In this document: piece by piece, positions 18,709 to 28,706 of the stretch | Numbering within the stretch: the stretch's first letter is position 1 | Layout: each line of letters begins with the position of its first letter | Virus record (IMG/VR): IMGVR_UViG_3300025093_000059 | Coordinates: 1 to 36,494 of that record | DNA length: 36,494 nt | Reading direction: 5' to 3' (one strand) | From: a virus | Translations under genes and position numbers: made by a program | Notes under the pieces: generated by a model | Database searches by the model: none | What the model was told of the DNA's origin: nothing | The model's input: only the letters and a program-made list of their open reading frames with translations

Positions 18709-20007
18709 CTAAAGTCTAGCGTCTGCCATCATCCATGTTGTATCTGTGCTATCTCGAACCATGAGTACAGCCTCACCAGCATTTAGTCCAGATCCTGTTC
18801 GCTGTGTCCTTGCACATACTTGCGTTCTATTAGCGTGTTCCCATGCGATGCTCGAAGCATCCGCTGTCACTCCACCGGCATTTTGCACATCAAATGTGCC
18901 AGCAGCAGAACTGGTGATAGTTGGTACCGTCCGCATTTCAGCCCTAAAGGGAATAAAGCCAAGGGATTGTGGAGCCGAGTCCGCAGCCATCACACATATC
19001 CTATGGGCATTGGTTTGTTGCCATTCAAAGCGTTGAAGGTAATAATCAACCTCGTGCTGAACTAACCCTGTGGGCTTGCTATAAAAGTCGTGTACCGTAG
19101 CACCGGGATTAAGTTGCCATTCAGTTACATCGAGCTGGTCATTAGCAGTAATAGTCCCGTCATCAGTCCAGATAAATATAGCTATGTTCTTCGTATCTGA
19201 GTCAACAGTTACATTCTCAACTGTGAAGCGTTGCCATGATGTGGTTAGATTTAAATCGGATGGTGTATTTTCATAACTCCAGTTAGTTGCCAATGTGGGG
19301 TCGGTTCCATCACTTGCCCAAGTCCCAACAACATCAGAGGTAATAGAGTCAGCAGTACCCGTCCATTTGAGGATGCCTATCCTGATAGTATCAATAGCAC
19401 CTGAAGTTGTCTTAGCCTGTATGCCAAACGACAAAGCACCATTGGCAATATAGTCTTGGCAGTCTTTGCTCTCCAAGAAGTAAACCCACCCTGCTTGAGC
19501 ATTAGCATTATCTACGTTGATCCTTGCAAAGTTCCTATCGCCTTGTGGCCCACCTGAAGTTTGTAAACTGGTAGTTGACGAGTTTTCACCTACATACAGA
19601 AACAAGTCACCGATACTGTAAGCATCGTCTGTGGCAGAAGTATTATTTTCTTGATTGACTAGATAGCCACCATTGATAATATCGTTACGGTTAAAGTAAG
19701 AACGTGTATCACTGGTCAGCTTTGCAGGGGTGACAGTAGCATCCCCCGGTGTAGGTAGTGTTATCTCAAGTGCTAAGAAGATTACCTCGACGTTATTAGT
19801 CCCTGATGGTGGAGCAGTAGTAAACGTCAATGTCGTACCACTAGCCGTATAGGTAGAGACTGCTTGCTTCACACCATCAATGTATATTGAGATGGAGTTG
19901 GCTGAACCTACAGAGTAGCTTAAGGTGAAGCCAGTGGTGCTACCATCACCACTAAATACGTCAGCAGCAAGGTTGCCGTGATTAGGTTGTTGGCCTATGT
20001 ATCCCAT
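18709..20007 (-). CDS. Tail fibre protein of cassette 2
   Basis: 432 residues. It begins MGYIGQQPNHGNLAADVF, like its neighbour at 20340 (MGYVGNEP), and then has a common phage fibre adaptor module: SGDGSTTGFTL (19-29), IDGVKQ, YTASGTTLTFTTAPPSGTNN and EVIFLALEI. The C-terminal 300 residues form a beta-rich binding part (SYFNRNDIINGGYLVNQ, later WQRFTVENV). It likely attaches through the MGY-type N-terminus and binds a host surface glycan or protein. Confidence 0.8.
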   Translation of the reverse strand: MGYIGQQPNHGNLAADVFSGDGSTTGFTLSYSVGSANSISIYIDGVKQAVSTYTASGTTLTFTTAPPSGTNNVEVIFLALEITLPTPGDATVTPAKLTSDTRSYFNRNDIINGGYLVNQENNTSATDDAYSIGDLFLYVGENSSTTSLQTSGGPQGDRNFARINVDNANAQAGWVYFLESKDCQDYIANGALSFGIQAKTTSGAIDTIRIGILKWTGTADSITSDVVGTWASDGTDPTLATNWSYENTPSDLNLTTSWQRFTVENVTVDSDTKNIAIFIWTDDGTITANDQLDVTEWQLNPGATVHDFYSKPTGLVQHEVDYYLQRFEWQQTNAHRICVMAADSAPQSLGFIPFRAEMRTVPTITSSAAGTFDVQNAGGVTADASSIAWEHANRTQVCARTQRTGSGLNAGEAVLMVRDSTDTTWMMADARL

Positions 20008-20010
20008 TTA

Positions 20011-20340
20011 TTAAGCTCCCGGTTTAGTCGCACGAAGAGCAACCTTCGCATCATAATTGTCTTTCACCCTGCCGGGGGCTAGAGTGACATTCTCAGTTAT
20101 AAAATCTTCCATCCATCTCGGAAGGTTCCGGTCAGTTGCTTGCATATCTTCCTTCCACTGTTGCAAAGCTGTTTTACCTTCTATCCAATCTGTTCCGTTC
20201 CACTTGGGATACTCCAGTTGAGGAATATCACCATCTACTCTTTGATGACCAGTTCTTGCCAATACTGTGGCAAACTTAGTGTCAACATCATTTCCTGTGT
20301 AAACAAGAAGACCGTTATTGTCTACTATATTACTTATCAT
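20011..20340 (-). CDS. Small fibre-partner protein, paralogue A
   Basis: 109 residues, coupled by TAATG to the 285-residue fibre upstream. The N-terminal half includes YPKWNGTDWIEGKTALQQWK, and the family motif follows: EDMQATDRNLPRWMED (62-77), DNYDAKVALRATKP at the end. The N-terminal layout resembles tail-fibre assembly proteins with an aromatic strand pair. It shares its last 12 residues almost exactly with paralogue C. Confidence 0.7.
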   Translation of the reverse strand: MISNIVDNNGLLVYTGNDVDTKFATVLARTGHQRVDGDIPQLEYPKWNGTDWIEGKTALQQWKEDMQATDRNLPRWMEDFITENVTLAPGRVKDNYDAKVALRATKPGA

Positions 20341-21197
20341 TATGGGTTACTCCTTGTTAGCATAGTACATCCTAGCATGGCTATGTTTATCGTAGCTGTT
20401 CCCCCTGTTACCAACGCAGAGTATTCAATTTGGCTGGAAGAGTTAGCTAACACAAACCCGTTTGCAGCCATATTGTCAAACGTGCCAGAGGTCTGGATAA
20501 TTGAAAAACTGTCGGTGTCATTTGTATCAGTCTCGCCAGAACCCTTCGTATATATATGTAATCGACCAGCAGTGCCTGTGTCTGTTGAGTTAGTTAAGAC
20601 AAAAGTTGCGTGTATTAATGTTAAAGGTGGTGCAGTTAAAGTAGCAGTCTCCGCAGTTTGCGTGGTAATAGAATTATCAGTTACATCAATTGGGGGCGAA
20701 CCTGTCAACCTAAAGTAATCACCTGACTGCGTAAATGCTAATATATTAGAACTAGCATCTGTCCTCACCCAACCTATCAATCTCTTCTGGTCATAGTTGG
20801 TTGGCATCGTTACTGAACTACCAGCAGCAGACATATCCGTACTAAACAAAGCGTCAACAACACCAGTATCAGAGCGTCTAATCAGGTACACTCCATAACC
20901 AGTTGAAGCTGCAACTGCTCCAGTATCAAGTCCACCAGCATCGTCACCTACTGCCCACGTTGCGTCAATTTGTTTGGTAATGGCTGTGGTCAACTCCATA
21001 ACAACAGCGTTGCCATAATCAGTTGCATAGCCAACTGCTATATCAAGATCATGATCCGCATCGGTACCATTGTTTGAACACGTTAATCCACCAATGCCCC
21101 CTCGATCTTCTGCTATATGATTCTTAGCAATAATTCCATCACTTAAGTCAGTACCAGTAAGAGGCACAGCCGTAGGTTCATTTCCAACGTATCCCAT
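20340..21197 (-). CDS. Tail fibre protein of cassette 1
   Basis: 285 residues starting MGYVGNEPTAVPLTGTDL. The first 130 residues are adaptor-like. The centre has YDQKRLIGWVRTDASSNI (137-154), a strand motif frequent in phage fibres. The C-terminal 110 residues are beta-rich (LTLIHATFVLTNSTDTG), probably the binding head. Its N-terminus is related to the fibre at 18709, so both may dock at the same place in the tail. It is followed by paralogue A. Confidence 0.78.
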   Translation of the reverse strand: MGYVGNEPTAVPLTGTDLSDGIIAKNHIAEDRGGIGGLTCSNNGTDADHDLDIAVGYATDYGNAVVMELTTAITKQIDATWAVGDDAGGLDTGAVAASTGYGVYLIRRSDTGVVDALFSTDMSAAGSSVTMPTNYDQKRLIGWVRTDASSNILAFTQSGDYFRLTGSPPIDVTDNSITTQTAETATLTAPPLTLIHATFVLTNSTDTGTAGRLHIYTKGSGETDTNDTDSFSIIQTSGTFDNMAANGFVLANSSSQIEYSALVTGGTATINIAMLGCTMLTRSNP

Positions 21198-21206
21198 AGT
21201 CTCTCC

Positions 21207-21536
21207 TTATGCGCTAATTGTGTCTATGCGAGATACAATAGAATCAAGTGAGCTTGCAGTATCACTTACAACTTTCAAAGCATCACCGTTTTGCAATACA
21301 ATTTTAGCTCCACCATCTATCAGTTCTAATGAACTTCCAAACGGAATAGGAGCATTCTTAGCAATGTAATAATCAGTAGCAGTATTAGTCACATAAACAT
21401 CCACATTAATAGCTGCACTCGCATGAACATTACAAAGCCTAATTCCAATTACAGCATCATCGCTATCACTTGTAAAAACAGTGACAGGACTTGTACCTGT
21501 ATCTTTATCAATATGTCTTTCAAAATCTTGTGCCAT
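21207..21536 (-). CDS. Small beta-rich virion protein, 109 aa
   Basis: Placed between the T7-like fibre and the first cassette fibre. All-beta look with HIDKDTGTSPVTVF, IGIRLCNVHASAAINVDVYV and IPFGSSLELIDG. Similar small proteins in other phages carry such a beta-sandwich and are found with fibre genes. It may be a fibre hinge or trimer clamp. It resembles, weakly, the 108-residue protein at 109-435. Confidence 0.65.
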   Translation of the reverse strand: MAQDFERHIDKDTGTSPVTVFTSDSDDAVIGIRLCNVHASAAINVDVYVTNTATDYYIAKNAPIPFGSSLELIDGGAKIVLQNGDALKVVSDTASSLDSIVSRIDTISA

Positions 21537-21545
21537 TACTTTCTC

Positions 21546-23063
21546 CTAAAGTGCAACACTCATTGCGATTACAAATCCGTTAGTAGCTCCACCACCAGCA
21601 GCCCCCGTGTCGCCTTTGTCTCCAGTTCTGCTAAACTGTAAATTTACTTCGTCACCATCACTGAATGACCCTGCTGACACAGAATGTGCTACGCCTACCT
21701 TTGAATACGTTGATGCTGATGTGACGCTTCCTGTTACGTTATAGACTGCGTATACAGCCCGGTCAGACTTTTTGGTAACTTTGATCGTACCCTTTGTGGT
21801 GCTGGTAGAATCATCCCAAGTATCCAGGTCAGCCTGAATGTCGTTGCTGTTAGCGTCAACGTCATCGATGTATACAGTCGTAACACTTGCCAAAGTAGCG
21901 TTGTTAAACCAAACCTTCCCTGCTCCTGAATCACTGTCAGCCGTGTCTGAGTCCCATAAATAGTCATACCCAGACGATATGCCAAAGTCACCAGTCCTTG
22001 TGAAATTGACTGACACAGCATCTGTATCAGAGATAGTCCCTGCTGATGCAACGTGAGTAACCGCTATCTTGGAGTAAGTCGATGCACTGGTTACAGCCCC
22101 TGTGACGTTGAAGATGTGAAAGTTTTCCTGGGCAGTCTGCTTCCTAATAGTAACCGTGCCACGAATAGTAGAAGTTGAATCATCCCAGCTATCCACCATT
22201 GCATTGATACTGGCTGCGTTGTCGTCAACGTCATCCATGTACAGCACAGTGGCAGAACTAGCTGTTGCATTATTTATCCAGACTGTTCCCGCACCCTGGT
22301 CGGAATCTGCTGTAGCACTATCCCACAACATCTCCACGCCCTGTGAAGTACCTGTTGCACCTGTTGCCCCGTCAGTAATAATCTGGTCCCACTTGGCAAC
22401 ATCAGCATTAGAAGATATTGGCAAACTACCTGTAGAGGTATGGGCTGTATTACAGCGGTAAATAACATTAGGAGTAGGATTAGTATCCTTAACAATGTCT
22501 CCCACTACATAATCCGTAGCAGTCGCCCAGGTTCCTTGCCAGGTTCCTAAACCAGCATCAAGAGTTAAATCTCCAGATGTGTCAAACGCAACGTACTTGC
22601 TTGCACGATTAGTAGCGTTCTGTGTAAGGTTTACCGTTCCACTATCTGGTACTGGGTTTGCTGGATCGCCCAACTTAAAACATCGGTCAATCTCTTCCTG
22701 CAATTCCTGTATCTGAACAGTCGCCCGGTCCAATGCATCTTCATGCGTATCTGCGGGGAATGGATCATTCTCCACATAGTCAGTAGACTGCGTTTGTGCC
22801 GTACTCCGCTCAAAGAAAACATTCCCGGTTCCAGAAGGTGGAGCAGTTACAAATGTAATATTCCCGCCACCCGCCTCGCCTACACCCGATACCGTGTAAT
22901 GAGTGGTTAGAGTTTGCAATGTCCAAGTAGTAGGGGCAGCCACCGGAGTGCCAAGGTATACATTGATATCCCCCTCTGCGAGGATTTTAAAATCATAAGC
23001 AAAAATAGTCGTGGAAGCATTTCCATTGTATTGCTTAGTTAATGTAGTAGTTGTTATAGTCAT
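21546..23063 (-). CDS. T7 gp17-type tail fibre with duplicated domain
   Basis: 505 residues. Residues 1-130 match the T7 tail fibre N-terminal domain that docks to the tail (KQYNGNASTTIFAYDF, TAPPSGTGNVFFERSTAQTQ, PFPADTHEDALDRATVQIQE). Two tandem repeats of about 115 residues follow (246-360 and 369-482), sharing LWDS-x-TADSD-x-GAG, VTSASTYSK and FTRTGD-like ends. Short collagen-like stretches occur (GATGATG near 232, GDKGDTGAAGG near 481). It ends abruptly without a large receptor head, so the cassette fibres may supply the binding tips. Confidence 0.88.
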   Translation of the reverse strand: MTITTTTLTKQYNGNASTTIFAYDFKILAEGDINVYLGTPVAAPTTWTLQTLTTHYTVSGVGEAGGGNITFVTAPPSGTGNVFFERSTAQTQSTDYVENDPFPADTHEDALDRATVQIQELQEEIDRCFKLGDPANPVPDSGTVNLTQNATNRASKYVAFDTSGDLTLDAGLGTWQGTWATATDYVVGDIVKDTNPTPNVIYRCNTAHTSTGSLPISSNADVAKWDQIITDGATGATGTSQGVEMLWDSATADSDQGAGTVWINNATASSATVLYMDDVDDNAASINAMVDSWDDSTSTIRGTVTIRKQTAQENFHIFNVTGAVTSASTYSKIAVTHVASAGTISDTDAVSVNFTRTGDFGISSGYDYLWDSDTADSDSGAGKVWFNNATLASVTTVYIDDVDANSNDIQADLDTWDDSTSTTKGTIKVTKKSDRAVYAVYNVTGSVTSASTYSKVGVAHSVSAGSFSDGDEVNLQFSRTGDKGDTGAAGGGATNGFVIAMSVAL

Positions 23064-26000
23064 CTATCGATTCCTTGGTGTGGTGGTAACTTTGTCAATA
23101 GTCTCTTCAATGAGCCGAATACGGGCGTTAATTGACTCATCGGATAGCATCTTTGCAAGCTCTGGATATTTCAAATCTCCATTTGCATCCTTCAACTCCA
23201 CTAACGCTTGTGCTGCCTTGGCACGTTCTAAATGAACAATGCCCTGGATGTAATCGGCCTTGCCTATATCTGGCATCTCTAGAAAAAATTGTTCTTTGAC
23301 ATCTTCCTCTAAAATTTTAAACGCTGATTCACCAGCAAGAACAACATATTCGTGATACTCTTCAGGCTTCAGACGAATAGCAGTTGGCATCTTGCTTCTA
23401 TTGCCAGGGATATTAGGGATGCCTAAAGCTTCATTCGATATAACAGGTTCTGGCAAACCCACTGGTACTTTTAATTCCAAAATCCAATCGTCTACAGGAC
23501 TGTCCTTCTTCGTTTGAATAAAGAATGGAGATAATGGATCAAACCCCACTCCCTTCTCATAGGCCACTTCTTCTCCCCACATATTCACACGGGGTGGCAA
23601 ATCCTCACTATAACCAGGAAGGTTAGCTTTAATATTGTTCAACGTGCGGAATAAGACTTCCCCAGAATCAGCCAGTGAATTTCCAAACTCTTCACCAAAT
23701 TGACTGACAAACTCATTGCGTAAAAATTCCGGGTCAACAGTCTTCGTATCCCGCAAGGTTGGGTCTGTAACTTTTTCCAAATCCCGAAAGACTCCACCAA
23801 ACGGAACAACGCTACTCCCTAAGTTTTCAAAAAACTTACTTCTGCCTTCCTGAAATGCCAGCATAAAATCAGAAACACTTTTAGCAAATGTCTGACTTAA
23901 AAAATGCTGGCTCATGGTCAACACAAATCCCTGGGCAAAGGCAATACGTTCACCCTCTGAAATCTGGTCAGCAATCTCAACAAAGTCCGCCATCATCCCA
24001 GCGAAGAATGCAATTGGTTCGGCACGTTGAATACTTATATGTCTCTCTTTCCCGTCCTTGCCCATCACCACAACAGAATAAGGCTGATTCCCTTTTCTTC
24101 GCCATGCCTCTCGCATCTTAGCGTTTTGAGGACCGTTACCTGTTAATCCCCCACCTAACGCAAGCGATAGGAATGCCATAGACGCTGCTGTACCAGTGGC
24201 AATTCGTGCCTGGGCTAAATCCGCCTTAGCACCGCCAGCAGCAATGTCAGCCCGAATCTTTTTACTGAACAATGCCAGTGGTGTTCTTTCCCCGGAAAAC
24301 TTTGCCAGGTTAACCAACACATTATGGAACGGAACAACATATCGACCCAGCGGAGTAGAATGGATAAAGTCGTGCATCTTCTTACCAGCCTGACCCAACT
24401 CCTTGGTGAATGTGGCATAGTCTGCAAAATTCTCTGCGTTTGCTTTAATGGATGGCGAAGGATTTTCTAACAACTGGGCAATACGTTCATTTAATGCCTT
24501 CTTGCCTAACAAGTGTTTTCCTTCAGACATTGCGGTCCTATGAGCCTGGGCATAAATCTCTGCCGTGTACCCATTCATCTTAAAGTACTCATCCATCGTC
24601 AAAAGCAATTTGCCCTGGCTAGACATAAGATGCCCCGCCATATCAGCCCCTTGGTACATGAAACTGCCTTCCTTCAAGCCAAAGTTTTTCCCGGTAATAG
24701 CCCTAACATTTGCCTGATCAAGCTTCTGGAATTGAGAAGCTGGAATTTCTTTCAAGGAAGCAACACGCCCTAAATTTTTTGCCAACACAGCAAAGTTTTT
24801 TGGCTGGGACATAAGCATTCCATACAACATGGATTGAGCTTCCCCCGCCTGGACTCCCGCTGCCGAACCACCAAACATACGCTTTGTTCTGCGTATTTGT
24901 GCTGCTACGCCACGCTCAACAGTTTGCAAACCAATATTCATGACGTTGCCAGCAATGTTGACAACATGGGTTTTGATACCAAACAAAGAGTTGACCCACG
25001 CTTCAAAAAACATATCAGCACCACCAAGACGCTTGGCTTCCTTCATCACAGCTTCTGGGTTAGTCTCACGCCACTTCTGTGCAAATGCCAAAGGGTCAAT
25101 ATTGTCATCGACCTGGCGTTGCATTTGCTCACCAACAGACGCAACTTTCTGCCCCTTACCCAAGTCACCTTTCTTCAGGCGATTGCGTATTGCCAAATCC
25201 CGACCAGCAGCCTCACTAAATCTTGCTGATTGCTCCTCAATCACATCCATGTGAAACCGGAATTGCTGTAATGCAGCTTCCGCAGAAGCCTCGCCACCTT
25301 CCCTAGCTAAATCATCAATACGCTGGAACGATGCTTGGCGGAGCAGTGCAAATTCAATTTCATCAACACGGTTTAATTTTTTATTCGGATCAAACTCCAG
25401 TAACCGTTTTGCCTCACCTTCAGGGTCTGCAAAAAACTTCTCTCTGGCTTTGAGTTCATCCGCGGCCTGTATTGCAACTTCACGGCCTTTCTTATTTTTC
25501 TTGATAGTCGGTATCCCCTGATCATCAAGAACTGAACGCTCTTTTAAAGTCGCCTCAAGTTCATCGCTAATCTTGCGAAGAATCTTTTCATTATTAATTT
25601 TTTCAAACGGCAACTGCATCGCAGAGATGTCATGGACCTGACCGCCAAATGTTGCCTGAACACCAGGAGCGACATCGGCAACCTCATCCACTTGCTTCAC
25701 CCCAGCCTCTACCCCTTCTTCTACAGCATCAAAAGTTCTTCCTGGGCTTTGAAACCGCTTCAGCAATCTTGCTAATCCAGCCCCCAACTCTAATGGGATA
25801 GCGATCCCGATACCCTCGCCAGCACTTTTTAAAGCTTTGGCAAACGTGCTGTCATCTGATTTGGCTGCCAAAAAATCAGTAATGGGATTCCGAAACGGTG
25901 AACCCTCTGGCACAAATTCATTAAACATATTGCTTAAGTTGTTATCCAGGTCCATTGAAACCAGATCAGCCCCCACACCACTCCCAAATGTATTGGCCCC

Positions 26001-26585
26001 CATACCACGAAATGTCATCATCGATGTGGCAAAGGCGGTCAACCCTCGAAGCAACTGCACTCCGGTTCCACCCTTTCGATCCATTGTGCCAATAGGGACA
26101 TCAATGCGTCCGCTAAGTAACCCCCCCGCACCAATATCCCCAAAGAAATTTTCTGTTCCAAAAAACTGGTCCGCCTCTTCCAAATATTGCTGAACCGTTT
26201 TTCCACCAATCTCTGTGTCTCGTAATTCCTGCCCCGCAGCCGTAATATTTGTAGCACTGTTGAAAAATGCATCTGTGGGTCCGCCAAAAACAATCTCGCC
26301 CAATGCCCTGGCCGTGGAAATTCCTTCTGGCTCTGGAATGATTCCAGCCTGTGTCACAGGGGTATCCGCCTCACCCACAAATCCAAGAGCCTCTCCTTCA
26401 GGTGTACCCTCAAATGCTTCCTGCATCATTTGAGTCACAGTCTCTTCCTTGACCTTGAGCGATTGTTCTGTAAAGGTTGCCTCTAAATCAACCTGTGGAG
26501 CTTGCTTGGTCAATGTAATGGTCCCATCAACAGCCAGGGGATTTTTACTTGCTTGGGCCACTTTCACCCCCTTTTCTACGCTCAA
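23064..26585 (-). CDS. Large internal virion protein (T7 gp16 position)
   Basis: 1173 residues, mostly helical. N-terminal half: polar, with long charged helices (EKINNEKILRKISDELEATL, around 325-345). Centre: FGIKTHVVNIAGNVMNIGLQ (about 530-550), a motif I know from giant ejection proteins of podoviruses. C-terminal third includes Ala/Gly-rich helices (AASMAFLSLALGGGL) that could cross a membrane. There is no lytic transglycosylase motif as in T7 gp16. By position and size it should be ejected with gp14/gp15-like partners to form the DNA channel. It overlaps the gp15-like gene by 41 nt. Confidence 0.8.
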   Translation of the reverse strand: MSVEKGVKVAQASKNPLAVDGTITLTKQAPQVDLEATFTEQSLKVKEETVTQMMQEAFEGTPEGEALGFVGEADTPVTQAGIIPEPEGISTARALGEIVFGGPTDAFFNSATNITAAGQELRDTEIGGKTVQQYLEEADQFFGTENFFGDIGAGGLLSGRIDVPIGTMDRKGGTGVQLLRGLTAFATSMMTFRGMGANTFGSGVGADLVSMDLDNNLSNMFNEFVPEGSPFRNPITDFLAAKSDDSTFAKALKSAGEGIGIAIPLELGAGLARLLKRFQSPGRTFDAVEEGVEAGVKQVDEVADVAPGVQATFGGQVHDISAMQLPFEKINNEKILRKISDELEATLKERSVLDDQGIPTIKKNKKGREVAIQAADELKAREKFFADPEGEAKRLLEFDPNKKLNRVDEIEFALLRQASFQRIDDLAREGGEASAEAALQQFRFHMDVIEEQSARFSEAAGRDLAIRNRLKKGDLGKGQKVASVGEQMQRQVDDNIDPLAFAQKWRETNPEAVMKEAKRLGGADMFFEAWVNSLFGIKTHVVNIAGNVMNIGLQTVERGVAAQIRRTKRMFGGSAAGVQAGEAQSMLYGMLMSQPKNFAVLAKNLGRVASLKEIPASQFQKLDQANVRAITGKNFGLKEGSFMYQGADMAGHLMSSQGKLLLTMDEYFKMNGYTAEIYAQAHRTAMSEGKHLLGKKALNERIAQLLENPSPSIKANAENFADYATFTKELGQAGKKMHDFIHSTPLGRYVVPFHNVLVNLAKFSGERTPLALFSKKIRADIAAGGAKADLAQARIATGTAASMAFLSLALGGGLTGNGPQNAKMREAWRRKGNQPYSVVVMGKDGKERHISIQRAEPIAFFAGMMADFVEIADQISEGERIAFAQGFVLTMSQHFLSQTFAKSVSDFMLAFQEGRSKFFENLGSSVVPFGGVFRDLEKVTDPTLRDTKTVDPEFLRNEFVSQFGEEFGNSLADSGEVLFRTLNNIKANLPGYSEDLPPRVNMWGEEVAYEKGVGFDPLSPFFIQTKKDSPVDDWILELKVPVGLPEPVISNEALGIPNIPGNRSKMPTAIRLKPEEYHEYVVLAGESAFKILEEDVKEQFFLEMPDIGKADYIQGIVHLERAKAAQALVELKDANGDLKYPELAKMLSDESINARIRLIEETIDKVTTTPRNR

Positions 26586-28152
26586 TAATCTTTTTCAATA
26601 ACAGTATGTCGTCTTCAGTCATATCTCTTGGAGAATTTTGATATGCTTCTAGCACAGTCTTTTCGGCCTCAACAGGATCAAAAGCTCTGGAAAAACCACG
26701 TTTCATATCTACAGTTTCCAACGCCTCTTCAACCGCCAGACGCTTATCCATGCCACTTCGCACCAGCATCTCAACAATTTCTTCTGCATCACCAGCAATT
26801 GATGCCTCAACATTGGTAAACTTACTAGTCAACGGGTTACCTAAAATACGCTGGGAAACACGCTGTCTCGCATCATCTACGTTCTGCTCTTCAAATCTGG
26901 TTTTACGGTCTGTAATAGCCGTGCGAAATGCGTTAATCTCCTTCACCAATTCCTTCGATTCCTTCAACGAAATAGTTTCAGGAAATTCAAACGGCAATTC
27001 AGTCACTTGTTTTTCAAATGCATCTAATACTGCATTGGCATCTTCCGGTAAAATGTCAGGCTTTAAAGTGGCACTCTTAATGTTCTGGAAGATTGCCCCC
27101 ATCGCCTCTACGTCTTCAAAGCCTTCTGGTAAGTTTTCTGAGTTTTCCTGCTCAACCAACAACTTGACATACTTGTCAATTTTTGCATCATCACGAATAA
27201 TACCTAAGTCCGCCAAATGCCTGACAAACGCAACATCCACCACACCTTCATCCTGCACTGCTAATTCTGGATTTGGCATATTCAAGGCAATGTGTGCGAA
27301 GGCTGCATCTTCTACTTCCTTGGCAATTTTTGTATCACGAGCCTCACGCTGCTTCCTAACTACTGCCCAACTCTTCAGCATATCCGCTTTCCGCTGTGGC
27401 TTTTTCTTGGGAGACAACGGGCTTTTATCGATGTTGACTATGTGATTTTTTACGTCATCAACAGTTGTGTCCGCACTATTAATAATCACAGACTCTTCAC
27501 GATCAAGTTGGGTTAATGCCACTTCATTCTGGAAGCTTTGAATTAACTTCAGACCCTCATCCTCTTCATACACATTAGTACGAACCCCATTCTTGATATG
27601 TCCGATATAATTATTTAATGCGGTCTGCATATCAAAGTCCGGGCCAGGATTGGCAACCGCATCTAATACATTTTGTCGTAGTGACAAAGCATTAGCCTTG
27701 AAGTTGCCATCATTCACCTTCTTCATTTGCGTTAAGGCTGTAGCCCTGCCACTTAAGATTGACTTCTCGGTTGCCAACTTAAATGTATTCTGACGGCTGA
27801 CTGGAATATCCCTGAACAATTCAGCCTGTTTCTTTTTTAAACTTTGCAGTAACGTAGACTCATAATTTGCTGGAGAAACCTTTTCCCTGAACTGCGGGTC
27901 ATTGGCCATGCGATTCACTTCGCCAGCCTTGTACTGTTCAAACTCTAATAATTTATTGTTTGTGTAATTATCATTTTCAACAGCAGCTTGCTGTGCAGCA
28001 AACGTACTCATCTTGCCACCAACATTTGCTAATTCCTGCCCAGCCCTGATAGTGCTGTTAAAAGCATTCACAAACGGACCTGGGTTTACAGTCTCCTGAA
28101 ACCCCTCATTTCTCGCAACGCCTCGTGCGTGTCTCGTAATCTGTATAGCCAT
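26545..28152 (-). CDS. Internal virion protein (T7 gp15 position)
   Basis: 535 residues, almost entirely helical and charged, without Cys. Near the N-terminus it has NAFNSTIRAGQELANVGG and MSTFAAQQAAVENDNYTNNK, typical of gp15-like ejection proteins; the rest has long amphipathic helices (LSLRQNVLDAVANPGPD and others). Gene order (gp13-, gp14-, gp15-, gp16-like) is as in T7. It likely forms part of the trans-envelope tube. The stop of the gp14-like gene overlaps its start by 1 nt. Confidence 0.78.
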   Translation of the reverse strand: MAIQITRHARGVARNEGFQETVNPGPFVNAFNSTIRAGQELANVGGKMSTFAAQQAAVENDNYTNNKLLEFEQYKAGEVNRMANDPQFREKVSPANYESTLLQSLKKKQAELFRDIPVSRQNTFKLATEKSILSGRATALTQMKKVNDGNFKANALSLRQNVLDAVANPGPDFDMQTALNNYIGHIKNGVRTNVYEEDEGLKLIQSFQNEVALTQLDREESVIINSADTTVDDVKNHIVNIDKSPLSPKKKPQRKADMLKSWAVVRKQREARDTKIAKEVEDAAFAHIALNMPNPELAVQDEGVVDVAFVRHLADLGIIRDDAKIDKYVKLLVEQENSENLPEGFEDVEAMGAIFQNIKSATLKPDILPEDANAVLDAFEKQVTELPFEFPETISLKESKELVKEINAFRTAITDRKTRFEEQNVDDARQRVSQRILGNPLTSKFTNVEASIAGDAEEIVEMLVRSGMDKRLAVEEALETVDMKRGFSRAFDPVEAEKTVLEAYQNSPRDMTEDDILLLKKIIERRKGGESGPSK

Positions 28153-28706
28153 TAACCCTGTGCCTTAAATTGTGCAAAACCCAAACCAGCACTACCAGCG
28201 GTAGTCAGCAGTGTTGTGCCAGCCCCAAATTTCCCAGCACTCTCTGCTGCGGTTCCTTGTGCAGAAGTAATCGTTGCCCTGGCATTCAAGTTGTCGGAGT
28301 CAATCTGACCACCACGCTCAATCACCTGTGCCTCTAAATCTGTAACAAAGTCCTGTTCTGCCAATAAACCAAAATTATCCCCGTCAAACACCTGTACCCC
28401 TTGACTGCCAAGGCTGGAAATTGTGGACCCACGCTCATCCCTGCCACGCTTCTTTCTTAAGTCTGCATTAAACCTGGCGTTGTCCTTGGCAATTTTAGCG
28501 TTACGTCTTTCAATCTCTGCGTTACGCTGGGCAATCTTGTTTGCAGTTTTGCCCTGTTGCATTTGACCAAATGCAGAGACACCAGCACCAATAGCTGATA
28601 CAGCTAGACTGGCTAAAGCAATAGTAGTGGGTTCGTGATCTGCCTTCTTGAGCAGCCACTCCCATCTGCTCTGGTCATCTTCACAAAGAGCTAATCCGTA
28701 ACTCAT
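28152..28706 (-). CDS. Internal virion protein (T7 gp14-like)
   Basis: 184 residues. A hydrophobic segment at about 28-48 (TIALASLAVSAIGAGVSAFGQ) is followed by an Ala/Asn/Arg-rich helix (KIAQRNAEIERRNAKIAKDN) and a Gly/Ala/Thr-rich C-terminus. This order (membrane-active helix then long polar helix) is typical of gp14-like proteins, which sit in the core and later in the host outer membrane. Coupled by 4-nt overlap to the gp13-like gene. Confidence 0.8.
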   Translation of the reverse strand: MSYGLALCEDDQSRWEWLLKKADHEPTTIALASLAVSAIGAGVSAFGQMQQGKTANKIAQRNAEIERRNAKIAKDNARFNADLRKKRGRDERGSTISSLGSQGVQVFDGDNFGLLAEQDFVTDLEAQVIERGGQIDSDNLNARATITSAQGTAAESAGKFGAGTTLLTTAGSAGLGFAQFKAQG

